Positions 1-12,022 of a stretch of 64,000 bases of DNA are shown piece after piece. Every line of letters starts with the position of its first letter. The first letter of the stretch is position 1. The notes beneath the pieces are model-generated. The model made no database searches and was not told the origin of the DNA. It saw only the letters and a list, made by a program, of their open reading frames with translations. Location of the stretch: positions 40,339,474 through 40,403,473 of the forward strand of contig NC_067113.1 in assembly GCF_021347895.1 (NCBI RefSeq), in the 5' to 3' direction. Made by a program: the position numbers and the translations under genes. The stretch is from Acanthochromis polyacanthus (taxonomy: Eukaryota; Chordata; Actinopteri; Pomacentridae).

Positions 1-3000
1 TTTCTTCGCTTTATCTCTCCTCGCTGTATCTTATTATCTGCGTGCCTTTTTCATTGCTCGCATCCTTTGTGTTCGCATCGCCGGCATGTGACAAGCTTTG
101 CCCCGCTTAGAGGCCCTGCCAATGAGACAGCTAGCCCCTTCCTTCCTGTCACAAGCCTCAAACAGCCACAGTGAGTTTGCACTGCAGAGACGACTCCTAA
201 TACGCTGAGTGTCTGCAGCAGCATTTAATTTCCTGTTTGTGTTAATTCTTAGTCTTCGGAACCAATCGGCTTACTAACGTTTCACCGTAATGTCGCTAAA
301 GTGTCTCTAAAAAGTGCTCAGAAACAAGTAGCTGGTGAAGCTTTTCCAAACTCTCAATCAACCAATCAGATCGCTGGGAGGTTTCATTAAGTTTTGCTTA
401 GCCAGTTTAATGACATATGAATAACATTATGATGCTGTACTTTAAATTTGTTTGTGAATGGAAAACAAATGATCATTTCTACATGTCCTGTTACATCCAT
501 ATTCTGGAGTTTTGATATTTTGTTCATCGACCTTGTAAAAAACTAAGTCCTACTATCAAAAAGCATCAGCGTTAACTCTTACATATTTTACGGTGGTTCA
601 AGTAATTCATTTAAACTTCTTATCTGTTAAATTATCTGCTTAAATCATCACAAAGTGCTCCTGCGAGACACACTTTACCGGAGTTCATTATTATGAGTTA
701 AATTAAAGATGCAGCAAAGTTTCCATTTTGTTTGTTTTGCAATTTTATTTGAAATTCAAACGTGTCACTTCAAAATAAATGCGACTTTAAAAAGAAAAAA
801 TCATGCATGTAGTCTAACATTTTGGAAGTCACTGTCAGCGATATAATCTACAAACTTTATAGCTCCGCAGCGTTAGCATGGGTCCATGAATACTAGCAGC
901 GTTGATTAATAAATCAACTGGCAACAAATTAGAGTCTCTCTTTGCTCCAAGCACCCACAAGTTCTGTACACAGGTGAGGCTAAGACTGATGACGACACTC
1001 GACAAACCTCAGAGCTGCACGATGACGCCTCGCAGCACAAACTCCTGCATCGTCCAAAAAACTGATTCCAGTCCGCACAAGTTCTGATCATTAGCAGAGC
1101 GCTGTGAACCAAACTTAACAAGGCAGGTCAAAAGAGGAGATGCCTTCTGTTATTTCAAATCATAAATACTTGTCTGGAAGAAAAACAGGCAACTAATAAA
1201 GCGCTATTACGCATTTCAATTTAGCCCTCGTCTCCTCTGGATTCCTGACCATCTGTCTTTGATCAGAGTTTTACACTTTGTTCCACATCAAACACTGCCA
1301 CACTTTATCTCGTGTAAATATCTGCCTCATGATTTCATTTCACAATAATAATACAATAACAACACTGTGGTCCTGTCCGGTGGTGAAGGCATCTGAAACG
1401 TTTCTCCAACAACACGCATTCCTTTCTTTAATGTTTGCGGAAGTGGTGCCACCAGATCTGGTTGTGGTGTTACCACGTGACAGACTCGGTGGCACCGGTG
1501 CAAAACTTAAGTCTGGAGTCTTGTGTCGTCTTCAGATTACCTAAAAAGGGGCTTAACTCTAAAATGACGCAGGCAGGAAAGTCTGCTAAAATGCTGGTGT
1601 CGGGGAGTTTGATGATCACAAGCTGAGAAGAGCTTAAATGAATAAAATGTAAACACTAAGATTAGGCGATTTCGCTAAATTCCCGCGTCGTGTTTTACAC
1701 TGTAGGTGAGTTAAGGCTTCAAAGTCGAGGATGAGCCCGGATTCACTCTGTGTAATTTGACTATGCTCATATATGGGGAGGAAAAAGAAGACAGAAGGTT
1801 GATTCAAGTGCATGAAGTCTAGAGAGCAGGCATGTTGATACAGAAACCACTTTTATACTCACCAAAAAAAAAAAAAAACTAAAGTGAACTAAAACACACA
1901 CATTTCAGCTTCTCACCTCCTACTATGTAAAAGCAAACGTAGTAAACAGCAAAACCCCAACGCTCGGCAGGGACAGCCCCCCCCACCGTCATAAAACGCT
2001 CTTCTACCATCTGAATGTCCCCATCATTCACATTTGCGTAGGTTTCCTGAACATAACCTGCGACATACAGACTCCTCGCCCGAGTGCAGATCGGTGATTG
2101 CGAGGCGAGCGAGGCGGAGGTTTGCCGTCGTATGCTCACTTCCTGGACAGCTGCCTGACTAAACCTCACCCCTTTAAACTTCCCTCTTCCAGCTGAAGCA
2201 GCAGCAGTGAGTTCATTACAAGGAAGAGATGCTACATCTTTCACAAGCTCCTGCCGCCCGCTCCGGTGCATCCTGGGAGGATATCCAGGAATCTGGAGTC
2301 GTACAACAATCTGGAGCATCAGATGGGACTGGACAGCTGCAGGCGATGCAGGAGGATGTATAGAGATCACATGAAGCAGTTTGACCGAAATAAAAAAACA
2401 TGCCTCACCTCAACACGTGCACTGGTCTGGGATTGATATATTGAGCTGATTCATGGTTGATCGACTAACAATTACTCATTTAAGTAGGTTTTTGAAGAGA
2501 AACGTCCAAACTTCGTAGCTGAGAAGATCTTTTGCTTTACTTTGCGGGTACAAGTAACAGTTATTTGTCAATAAAATGTTAAAAAATATCCAAAAAAATC
2601 CACTTTTAAGTGTTTCATTACACAATTTGTTGTCAAAGTGTTTTTGATGCCCGACGACGGTCATAAACCAAAAGATATTGAGCAAATTGTGACATGGTGA
2701 CATCTTTTCTTGACTGATTCTGTCTTTGCTCTTCAACAGAGAGCTGAACATCTCACGATCTTGACTCACCAACTGCTGTTTGACTTCAGATAAAAACCTA
2801 TTTGGCTGGTGAGGACCATGTGACACCGTCAGAAGGTCAAGAACAAGCTTGTATGTGGACTTAATCTGAGGATGTTTGGTTAATGAATCATCGGATTCGG
2901 GCACACTCGGACAAAACATCTAAAGACGTCATCTTGGGCTGTAGCTGACTGCTTTTTGCTCTTCTTTTTTTTTGACAATTTTGTTATATGAGCAAATAAA

Positions 3001-3485
3001 GAAGAAAACTAACTAATAAAACTCTCGAAAGCAGCTTTTCACATTTCCTGGTCAACAACTCACATCCTCGCCTTAAAGTTTGGCTAAAAAGCTGCATGTT
3101 AGGAAGAAAGAATTTAAAGTATTCTAGTGAATGTCATTAAGCTCCGTTTGTTTAAGAACCACATAAACACAGGGAGCTCTTGAGCTTTTTATAGCATAAT
3201 ATTTTCTATATGTGACTGTGAGACAGAGTGCTGCATGGCGTTCATATTCCTATGCTGCATAACTGGCACTAGGTGGCATCACACCCCTCCTCGGCCCACA
3301 TGGATCCGAAGAAAGATGTGGCTGTATTGTGCACGGCTCCACTTATAAGGAAAATGGGATACTTCCTGTGAAACCAATTCAGCCATTAGCGTTATAAAAT
3401 CATCCGAAAAATGTGACAGCATTTTTTTCTTCCCCCCATGAATGAACGAACGAATGAATGGGACTTTTGAAATCTCACTTCTTAC
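1..3485. other. Sequence downstream of cyclin exon 2; no coding exon recognised
   Basis: This stretch follows the splice donor of cyclin exon 2 on the minus strand, so it is either intron 2 or, if the gene is broken, unrelated DNA. I looked on the minus strand for the expected third cyclin exon (the KLKW and HDF region) and the later HAQTF and TPTDV segments and did not find them. Open frames at 1879-2370 and 2476-2919 (minus) show no family resemblance. A short A-run lies near 1863-1878. Nothing else could be supported. Confidence 0.6.
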
Positions 3486-4765
3486 CAGCAGTTCCCGTGG
3501 TGTGATGGAGTTGTCTGTGTACATGCAAAGTTTCTCTGCCGACAGCGGCCTGCAGTCCTTTAGCTTGGAGGCCAGAAACATGCACACAGCTCCCAGAAGC
3601 TGCAAATAACTCTTTCTGGTGGGCATCACTGCTAAAAATCTGTCCAAATAATTAATGGCTAAAGGAAAGACGTCTTCATTACTCTTCTCCTCTTCACAAA
3701 CCTAGAAAAAGGGAGAAATTTAACAAGAAAAGTGTCAGATTATGTGTAAAAAGGACACAAATGGACAAGACAAAACTGCACTGTTTACTTAAAAGCTCAG
3801 TTTAACATGAGTGGGATTTTTGCACACAGGTCTGTAATGTCCAAAGAATCATTTTTTCAGGTCTCTTTAAATGTGTGAAAAGCTGCAAAGTCAGGGCAAA
3901 GCAGAAACACATTATTTCAATAGGAAGTCTTTCAGCAAAAAGCCCCACCACCACCCTTCCCCATTCAACTCCTCTTCCTTGTTGGGGCTTGCCTCATTTC
4001 AAAAAGTATGTTTTAAAAATCAGGATAATCATATAGAAGCTTTACAAAATGTGCAAAACGTCCACACGTTTTGCTAACACACTTCCCGACGGTTTTAAGC
4101 AGGCATAGTCTGCAAACAGTGGGTGATTTTCAAGTTTAAAAATGAAAGTGTCTCTGCACTCATGGTGCCTGCCCTGCCTCGAGCATGAGTCACTTTTAAA
4201 AATTAATAATAATTATTCTGAGTGGAAAACATCGGGTTTTCGATCATGTAAATTAAGATTAGCGTCTCCTCTATCGCCTTGGCTAGCTCATTAGCAGAAA
4301 ACACCGAGTTTGCAGCTGTTAACCAATGTAAATATCTAGCTAGGCTGTTTCTTTGAAGCTCAATTTTCTTCGTGGTGGAATTTCCGACTCTCCCACGCCT
4401 TTGTGAGTCATTCTCATTCAATTGTCAAACAGGTTAACTCTCCGTGGGCTAAAAACACTCAGTGCATGAGGCGAAATGAGCCTTGGAAAAAGAAAAAAGA
4501 AGTGGCATTAAAAGTGGCATTAGCTTAAAGCGGTGAGGTTAGCACATCAATGCACAAAATGCCCACCAACCTCGTGCATCCAGCCCGCCACCATTCGTCT
4601 CATGTAGGGCTGAATATCCTTCTGGACCCGCTGGAAGTACGAGCACTGGTGTAGAAATCGGTCCTCGATAGTTAATAAACTTTGCAGCACTCTGTCATCA
4701 TAGAGGATGTTTGGGTCCGGCTGGGCTCTCACGGCTGCGTCCGACTCCAGGCAGTAGAGCTCCAT
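3486..4765 (-). CDS. ccnd2: Cyclin D (D2-like), first two coding exons only
   Basis: D-type cyclins bind CDK4/6 and phosphorylate RB to drive G1/S in the nucleus. Exon 1 runs 4765-4571 (195 bases, 65 codons) and exon 2 runs 3701-3486 (216 bases, 72 codons), the usual exon lengths of vertebrate D2. The N-terminus reads MELYCLE, keeping the LxCxE RB-binding motif at residues 3-7. The first cyclin-box helices follow ([33 protein letters not shown]), then in exon 2 [28 protein letters not shown] and [23 protein letters not shown]-like and [19 protein letters not shown] wording favours D2 over D1 or D3. Donor after exon 1 is GTTGGT and after exon 2 GTAAG; the acceptor is CTAG. Exons 3-5 are not in the window, so intron 2 exceeds 3.4 kb or the gene is truncated. 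Substitutions such as GWMHEV for TWMLEV and SNEDVFP for CEEEVFP suggest a diverged paralogue. Confidence 0.85.
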
Positions 4766-5315
4766 GACTCGGCGCCCCTGCTGACCCCTTTTGTTCTTAT
4801 ATTTGTCACTTAATTATATATATGTGTGTGTATAAAAAAAATAAATAGTGTCACAATGTTTTCGACACCGGGCAGGAGGAGGAGAAGCGCCCAGGACGAA
4901 GCATGAGGCTGAAACTGCCGTGTTTGCTGCAGTCCTGCTGCCTCTCGGAGCTTCTTCCTCTGAGCTGCCGTCAAGCCGCCGCAGTCACAGCGACATTTCC
5001 GGCGCGCCTTTCACAATAAAAGCATTAACATCCGCCTGACTTCCGAGGTCTTTTCCCGTAAAGCGACTTCAACAAATAAACCAGGCTTTTTTCAGTTAGA
5101 CTGACCATTTCAGGTCGTTTCGATTTCAGAAAGCAAATTCAACACACACTGTAAAAAAGCTACATTTTTAACAGCTTTTAATTTTTGCACACTGTTTATT
5201 TACAGATTTCCCATGTTTTGTTAATTATACGTATCATTCCAAAATAAAAACGAATTCATATACCCATTGGCTGTAAATAAGCAGGTCAAAATTGTACATC
5301 TTGACACCACCAAAT
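4766..5315. other. Upstream region of the cyclin gene
   Basis: This lies 5' of the cyclin ATG on the minus strand. It has an AT-rich stretch at 4800-4850 with TATATATATG, then a GC- and CpG-richer block at about 4860-5010 that could carry the promoter or 5' UTR. No transcription start can be fixed. From about 5140 the sequence becomes AT-rich and leads into a tandem repeat. Confidence 0.35.
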
Positions 5316-5870
5316 CAAAAACTTGCATCTTTATGAATGTTAATATAACAGTCAAATAACTATTTTTACTACATTTAAATCAGCCAACAATAGAAAAAAC
5401 TATTTATTTACATGTTTAAAAACGAGTCAAATGGTTCACAATGTCCACAACAAAAATCTGTGTCTTTATGAATGGTAATATAACAGTCAAATAACTATTT
5501 TTACTACATTTAAATCAGCCAACAATAGAAAAAACTATTTATTTACATGTTTAAAAACGAGTCAAACGGTTCACAATGTCCACAACAAAAATCTGTGTCT
5601 TTATGAATGGTAATATAACAGTCAAACAACAGTTTTTACTTTATTTAAATCAGTCAATAATAGAAAAATAGGATTGATTTACATGTTAACGTTCAAAAAT
5701 GCATCAAACGATTCACAATAGCTACACCAAAAATCTGCATTTTCATAAAAAACTGATTTATTCTTGTTCAATGAGTACACTGAAACTACACATTTAGAAA
5801 AAAATATACTTTTAAATCTAAAATTACAGAAAAAGAAATTAATTTACATGCTAGCTGTAAAACAAACAAA
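5316..5870. repeat. Tandem repeat, 135-bp unit, about four copies
   Basis: Matching points (CAAAAATCTG or close variants) recur at 5316, 5451, 5586 and 5728, giving spacings of 135, 135 and about 142 bases. Copies two and three are nearly identical; the first and the last are diverged. The unit is AT-rich and contains the recurring phrases TTTATGAATGG, ATATAACAGTC and TTCACAATGTCCACAA. No open reading frame spans it. Confidence 0.85.
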
Positions 5871-8547
5871 AAACTGCACATAATGTCCACAATAGAAATA
5901 CATATTTTCAAAATAATAATTCACAGTTTTAGAATGTGTGAGCGTACAGCTTTTTAAATCAGATTAAAGTATCATTATTTTTACACCATCTTTACAGTTT
6001 CAGTTTAGAATCAAATGTGACTGTATTCCAGTGTCACTTTACCTCTTTATCAAATAAATTCTTTATAATTACACATGCATAAGATTCAGTTTTGGGTTGT
6101 GCTATGTATTTCTTGAAAAGATATTCAGCACCACTTTTTTTCTTCACAATAAACAGGCCTTTGATGTATCATGTGACTCTGCTTCCGCACAAAATGGGGC
6201 AATCACATGCCGCCTGCTTCAGCCAAAACGTAACAGGTTGCTATAATAAAGAGCTAAGAGGAATATAAACATTTACTATGGTGCAAAGTACAGTTACTGT
6301 AAATGATGCAAGACAGGAGCGCTGGTAGAAAATTATTGTGTAAATTAGTGTATTAATTTTGCCTCTCAGTGCACTGTTAATGCTGCTGCTTACTTCTAAC
6401 ATGGCATCTCAAAGTGAAATGACTTCCACTGAATATTCTCAGTGATAAATAGGCTAATTGATTTTCTATTCTGTGTTCCACGAGCTGCAGGAAAACAAAT
6501 CAGGACCAAGCACGGCAACACATTTATGCATTTTCTGCATCATCCATGTGTTTTCTACTTAAACCTGTAACGAATTAGCCTGATTGGATGAGCCTCAGCT
6601 GACCTTTGTGGAACCGTTTAAGCTCCAACTGATTTGTTGAGTTCATTCAAGTCAAGTGTTGGACTTTAATCGTCATTTTTCTTAACATGCTTTATGGAAC
6701 AGGCCCGCGGTGCTGCTACTCAGCCTCTTCCCTTCCTTTGAATCATTAATAATAAGAATAACAATCACAAAACAAAGATAATCCAAATTAGATTCAGAAC
6801 ATTAAGAATGAAGTGCAGCTGCATTAATAAGAACAAATGGCAAAATAAAGAAACAGCACAAAAACAGAGGATGCAAAAGTATATTTAAACAATGATGCAT
6901 GTAATCAAATAAATATGGCACGTGAGAGATAATAGCTTCAAATACAAATGCTAGAAATATAAACAACATACAAGAAGAAATAAATGTGATATTAGTAATG
7001 ATTTATAAAATACCAAAATCTTTATGGCATTACTTGTAGACAAGCTGCAAGAAAACAGAACCCAAATCTCACAGTTTGAAAGTAAAATAGATGTTATTTT
7101 AAATGTAAAATACAGCTAGTTTGTCGGGGCTTTAGAAACACACCAAGAACAGGAAACGTAGCTGTTTTCATGGAGTTAAATGACTGCATTCATCTGCAAC
7201 AGAAATGGCAAAACTATGTTTTAAGATACAGTTTGGACAAAAAGAACATTCAGAGGGCAGCAATGAAGTGAATAAGATTACTACTGCAATAGAAAATAAG
7301 AAAATGGGAGAGTGCTGCATGTCTAGAGTACAAATCATAGGCCGTTTACATTAATATATGAAGTTATGGTATAAATCAGCACTTTAGGCCTGAAGATCTC
7401 CACCCAGCTGGTCCAAAATATTTGAGGTCCCTGCAATAAATCAAAGGACTGACTTTAAAAATGACCTCTTTATGAATACTCTCTCTCAAACAAGCCGTGG
7501 CTAACAGGACAGTGAGGCATCAAGAGACAAAATCAGAAAAGTTTAGTGGTTTCTATTTCAGCATTAGCACACAGACTTAATCATTATATTCTCTGCTGCT
7601 ATATTACAGGCGGCCATCTGCATTAAAGTTATCTGCCACTCAATTTTGTGAGGATCTTGTTTCCAAAAGGGAAAAAACTCGCTCACAACACTGGATTACT
7701 TGTGATTTCTTTACAGCTGCTATTTCACAGTAAATCTTACTGTTATTTAGCTGTTAACAACAGGAACATTAACTCACAATGCAGACAAAATGCAGACAAA
7801 ACTGCAAAACAGCTATCAATAGAATGATAAAGATTCGCGACAATGTGTGAATTACCTGCGAAGTTCACTGGATAAGTCGCTTCTAGTAGCTGAAATAGTT
7901 GCAACACAAGCTGCAATCTCAGCTTGTATTTATTTACATATTTATGTATGTATTTAATTTTCATTGTGGAATCGATAACGTCACAAACCGTTTACTACAT
8001 GATATGTGACCATTTTCGCCACGCCAGCAGCACGATTGTAAAGATGTACAGTGCTCAAAAGAAATTTAGTTTAGTTCCCTACGCTTCGCCATTTTGAACC
8101 GGAGTGAGGAATTTCAAACTGAATTTTTAAATTTGACTGAGAAGCCAGAAATCAATCAAGAATAACACACAACCACTAGAACAAACTTTTCTGTTCAGGA
8201 ATGCAAACAGATAACTGTAATTTGGCATCTCAATAAAAACAATGATAATGTGCTTTGCTATTTTTTTTTCTGCCTTTTTTGTAAAACAGTAAATTATTAA
8301 AGATATCCTGTTGATTAAAGAGCCTGCACTTACTAGCGGAATAACCATTGCAGAAACATTAAAAAAAAAGATATATTTTGGTAATCAGCAATACTGCTAA
8401 TTTAGGGCAAACACCTTACACTGGGCGGTGGTCTGATGAATTTGCTAAGTACTGTAAATAATAATCAGGCGGTTGGTTGGTCCTTTAATACACTCCAGGC
8501 TGAAGTATTGGACAATTACTGGATGGATTAATGTTAGTCACAGCAGC
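5871..8547. other. AT-rich intergenic DNA, nothing recognised
   Basis: Sequence is AT-rich with short A and T runs and no long open frame with a recognisable protein. The frames at 7743-7964 and 8127-8348 (minus) are low-complexity shadows. I see no RNA gene, no clean transposon ends and no array. Confidence 0.4.
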
Positions 8548-8706
8548 ATGTCTTCCTCTAGAGAAAGCAAAAAGAAAGAAGTGGTGAAAGATCAGGAGAA
8601 GGAGGAGTAAGATGAAGAAGATGGTGACCTGTCCAAACACAAACTGGACGATGAGGATGAGGACGATGAAGACGGCGACCTGCCGAAGTACGACTTGAAT
8701 GTGTGA
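8548..8706 (+). pseudogene. Fragment resembling ZRANB2 acidic region (retrocopy remnant)
   Basis: The frame opening at 8548 reads SSSRESKKKEVVKDQEKEE, then a TAA at 8608-8610, then DEEDGDLSKHKLDDEDEDD and EDGDLPKYDLNV before TGA at 8704. The paired DLSKxKLD / DLxKYxL phrases in an acidic context match the acidic linker of the splicing protein ZRANB2 (a DLSKYKLD ... DLSKYNLD arrangement). ZRANB2 zinc fingers and the RS tail are absent. With an in-frame stop and only about 160 bases, this is most simply a decayed piece of a processed copy. A chance acidic repeat is the alternative. Confidence 0.5.
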
Positions 8707-9205
8707 TTCAAAATTTCAGCTCAATATGCCTCAAAACTGGTTAATTCCACCATATAACTCTTGCTTTTAGTGCTGTCCTTAACAGGCCGTTTTAGTGTCC
8801 GTAGCTTTAATTGCTGCTGTCCACACCCCTTTCAGGAAGAAAACTCTCTCTGTGCCTGTGACTGACAGTGCCAAGTAAAATAGTTGACTGTATCTGGCAC
8901 AGACATGAATCACTGCATGAGTCCAGGACTTTTTATGGCTTTTTATGGCCTCCAACTCTCCCCCTGAACAATCGCTGCATGCAGACAATTAATCTTTATG
9001 ACTTCACTGACACATCTTTCAGTGCAATCACAAGGTTGATATTTGTGTCCAAGCAAATATGAAATGGATTGTGATGAAAAGTAGTATGCCCCACCTCAAT
9101 GATCAGGTCAGAATTTAACTTTCACGCCATCAGTTTCAGCGTAAAAGTTGTGCAAGCATCGTGAGCACTACCGCTCAGGTTTGCCGGCACGTCTGTGGCT
9201 TCTTA

Positions 9206-9846
9206 GGCCCCATCCACACGAAGACAAAACGCTTAACAGTTTCAAAAACGATCGCCATAAAGACGAAGGCGTCTCAGAAAATGTGTGCGTCTACATGAAT
9301 GCACTCGATACGCATGGAAACGCTGTAAAACACGTGACAGACCTCTAGGGGCGCTGTAACGATATGACGGAAACACGCGCAAACAGAAGAAAAAACAGTG
9401 GGCATGCGCACTTGCGGCAAAAGTTGTAAACAGAGACCAAACCGGGAAGCATGAGTGGGCAACATGGGCAAGCTACTACGTTAGTCTGTGTCCTCGATAA
9501 TTGTTTGTTCAACTCGGTGGTGATTTTGCTGCAACAGGGACAGTAGGGTTACTAGCTTCATCAGCACATTTGCTACACTGTACGCCGCCATTGTTGTTGT
9601 TGCCGTTGTGGCGCATGCGTGTCAGTGAAGATACGAAACTATGACGCGAGTGTATCTGAAAAGTAGCGGATAGCCAGTAAACATGGAGCTGCGTATACGG
9701 CGTTTCAAAATCTTTCCAATCTGGAACCTGGTTTCAAAAATGATCGTTTACAGACCCCCAAAACGCCGTCTTTGTGTGGATGATACGCAGATTCGGCAAG
9801 AAACTTATGCGTTTAGACCTCGGTTTGTCTTCGTGTGGACGGGGCC
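9206..9846. mobile_element. PIF/Harbinger-like MITE (GGCCCC termini, TTA flanks)
   Basis: The element begins GGCCCCATCCACACGAAGAC and ends with its imperfect reverse complement, GTCTTCGTGTGGACGGGGCC. It is flanked on both sides by TTA (9203-9205 and 9847-9849), the 3-bp duplication typical of the Harbinger superfamily. It is 641 bases long with no transposase frame, so it is non-autonomous. A second, internal pair of inverted motifs (AAAACG near 9225, CGTTT/CGTTTCAAA near 9700) adds to its fold-back character. Superfamily assignment rests on ends and target site only. Confidence 0.7.
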
Positions 9847-9849
9847 TTA

Positions 9850-11473
9850 GTCTTGTATCTGTAGCTTGATTTTCCATATTCTAAGTGTGATCATGAGTTT
9901 GCTCTGCAATATTACATGATAGCCTTCACTTAAAGTCAGAATGTAGCTTCTCTGAAACCCTTTCAATCAGGTCACAGTCCTTCCAGCTGCAGTCCACAGT
10001 GTGATGTTGCTGACATCCTCATGGCAAAGGGTGTGGACGGCATGTTGATCGCTTTCCAGAGGAAAGTTTTCCATAAAGGAAGTCCTTTGGCATGGTGGCA
10101 TGCCTGAGGATGAAAGTATGAGGATGGACATGCAAATCTTGAGAGAGTGCTTGCGGTGTCTCCAGGATGTCTAAAAGTGTTTGTTGTTTTGTCCTTCTAA
10201 TCTGTAAAACGAGAGGACTGTAATAGAAGAGGATGTCATGAGGTTGCCAGCTTCCTATCACTTTTGCTATCTGAAGGCCACTCCAGTTCTGTGTGTTTTC
10301 TCTGTGCGGCTCTGAGTGCCGAAAAAAAACATCAGAACATCCACAAAAAAATCTTTTCATGCCTCTAAATGTGCTGCTTCCGGTCATGTGCGAGTTTATT
10401 TGCAGTTAAAGCAAATCTGAGTCTTATTAAATGACAGAGGCTGAACTGAGTCACTTCTAAACTGGAACGACTTCACAAACTTCCTCCTTTCACAGTCGCC
10501 ACCAAATAGCTGAATGAGATATGGAGTTTCATTGAGAAAAAAAAAACTGGAGCACTGTGGAGCTATTATGAGAGCAGACTGTGAAGTGAGAGTGGGAACT
10601 GTCTCTGAGGGAATGTCAAGGTTAGAAAGATTAGTTCTACTTCAAAGGAGGGAGTGTGTGTTTGAGAGGATTCATCTTAGAATTGAGATTTCATGTCGGA
10701 GGGTCGTCCTTTTTGTCCGTGCACGGAGAGGCTGGCAAATCCCCCAGCTGATGTTTTCGTCTAAAGGGGGTCTCTTCTCCGCGAGAGGCCAAAGAAGCCT
10801 GCCATTCCAGACAGTCAAAGCACTGACACTTGAGGGAAGCAGAGGTGTTAGGCAGATAAAGCAGCCTTACCCCGTTGCTGCTGTTTGTGCATGTGTCCTA
10901 TGATAACACATGTCAGCCGCTATCACACGCTGCGGGCGGCACAGAGGTAACAGAGAGCGCTCAAAGCCCTGGGAAAACGTGGAGGAGCGTGAAATCACCT
11001 TGATCCAAAGATTCCTGCTGCATACCAGTCCACTGAACCCACCAGAGCACAGGGGCCCGGAGATGGGCAGGCTGCCACAGATCAAGAGAAAGAGACAAAG
11101 AAAGAGAGAAGAGGTGGAGGGCGACAGTCAAGATCTTTAATCCCGGAGCTCGGTTTGAAGCTTAACATCATCTTATGTGTTTCCTGTGTGAGATCAAGCA
11201 AGTCGCTCCATGAGGGAGGCCTCTCTCTCGGATATAAACACAGGATTTACTTTTACATGCCACTTTCAGGGCCAGGCTTGATTACAGGTTGCCCATGTGC
11301 CTGTGAGTCAAGCTGGCTGTTTGGGTTTACTGACAGTAGAGAAGAGGATGCTATGGCTGGAATGCTGTGGTGTGAACAGTGGTGAACACTCCTCCCAGCG
11401 CTGACTGATAGCTGCTGGAGCTCAGCTCAGCGGAGGAGATAAAGTGGCTTCTGTTCGTCACATGGTTGCATAC
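9850..11473. other. Intergenic DNA without a supported gene
   Basis: Apart from the possible LINE scrap near 10.1 kb, this stretch has no recognisable coding sequence. The frames at 10514-10903 and 10910-11140 (plus) do not match any family I know. The block from about 10.7 to 11.4 kb is GC-moderate and not obviously repetitive. Confidence 0.35.
10019..10110 (-). mobile_element. Possible LINE ORF2 tail remnant
   Basis: On the minus strand a frame contains ATMPKDFLYGKLSSGKRS, which resembles the LPKxLLYGELxxGKRxxGRP segment seen near the C-terminus of many non-LTR retrotransposon proteins. The surrounding frame (10019-10387) has no further recognisable reverse transcriptase blocks. The match is short and could be fortuitous. 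Confidence 0.3.
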
Positions 11474-11555
11474 TACACTCCCTGTCAAAAGTTTTAGGAC
11501 ACTGTCTCATTCAAATAAAGTAGAACCTGTCCTACAACTTTTGACAGGGGGTGTA
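11474..11555. mobile_element. 82-bp mariner-type hairpin MITE, copy 1
   Basis: Starts TACACTCCCTGTCAAAAG and ends CTTTTGACAGGGGGTGTA, so the whole 82 bases fold into a hairpin; the TA at each end is consistent with Tc1/mariner target sites. It is close to the reverse complement of the copy at 11942-12022 and is also related to 45752-45831. Confidence 0.75.
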
Positions 11556-11941
11556 TTTCATCACATGGATGTGATCAGGGCAGGACTCTGGTCATACATG
11601 TAAAGTTTCAGGCAGATTGGAGCGTGTTCAGGGCATTGACACAGCATTTGAAATTTCATGGCGAAGGATCAAAATTCCAGAGGCCTCCACGGACACGCCC
11701 TTTGACTTTGGAAAAAGATTTTAATAACTTTGGATCATTAAGGCCTCCTGTATGTACTGGCCCAATTTGAGGTGAATTGGAGTTTCCCCCTAGGAGGAGT
11801 TCGCTCTAGAAAAAGATGAAAAATGGGCAAAATCTGACATTCAACGCAAAATAGCTCACTTCCTGTTGGGTTTGGAATGTGGCTGTCACTGACTTTTTTG
11901 TTCAGCCTGATGTGCTGCATATGTGTACCAAATCTGGTAGA
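11556..11941. repeat. Interior segment between two inverted hairpin MITEs
   Basis: This 386-base stretch sits exactly between two oppositely oriented 82-bp hairpins. It contains no coding frame of note. Its phrases (CAGGCAGATTGGAGC, CTCACTTCCTGTTGGG) look like a dispersed fish repeat, but I cannot name the family. Confidence 0.45.
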
Positions 11942-12022
11942 TACACCCCCTGTCAAAGTTGTAGGACAGGTTGTACTTTATCTGAATGAGACAGTGTCCT
12001 AAAACTTTTGACAGGGGGTGTA
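11942..12022. mobile_element. 82-bp mariner-type hairpin MITE, copy 2 (inverted)
   Basis: Reverse-complement partner of the copy at 11474-11555, with the same TACACCCCCTGTC and GACAGGGGGTGTA ends. Together the pair gives a 549-base unit with hairpin-forming terminal inverted repeats. Confidence 0.75.

Noticed and set aside
1879..2370. 163-codon minus-strand open frame as a gene or cyclin exon
   Set aside because: No resemblance to cyclin exons 3-5 or any family I know; no splice sites in the needed phase.
2476..2919. 147-codon minus-strand frame
   Set aside because: Composition looks like translated AT-rich DNA; no domain or context support.
3279..3480. Frame continuing past cyclin exon 2 as coding (contains YKW)
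   Set aside because: It is read-through of a clear GTAAG donor; the KLKW resemblance is only two residues.
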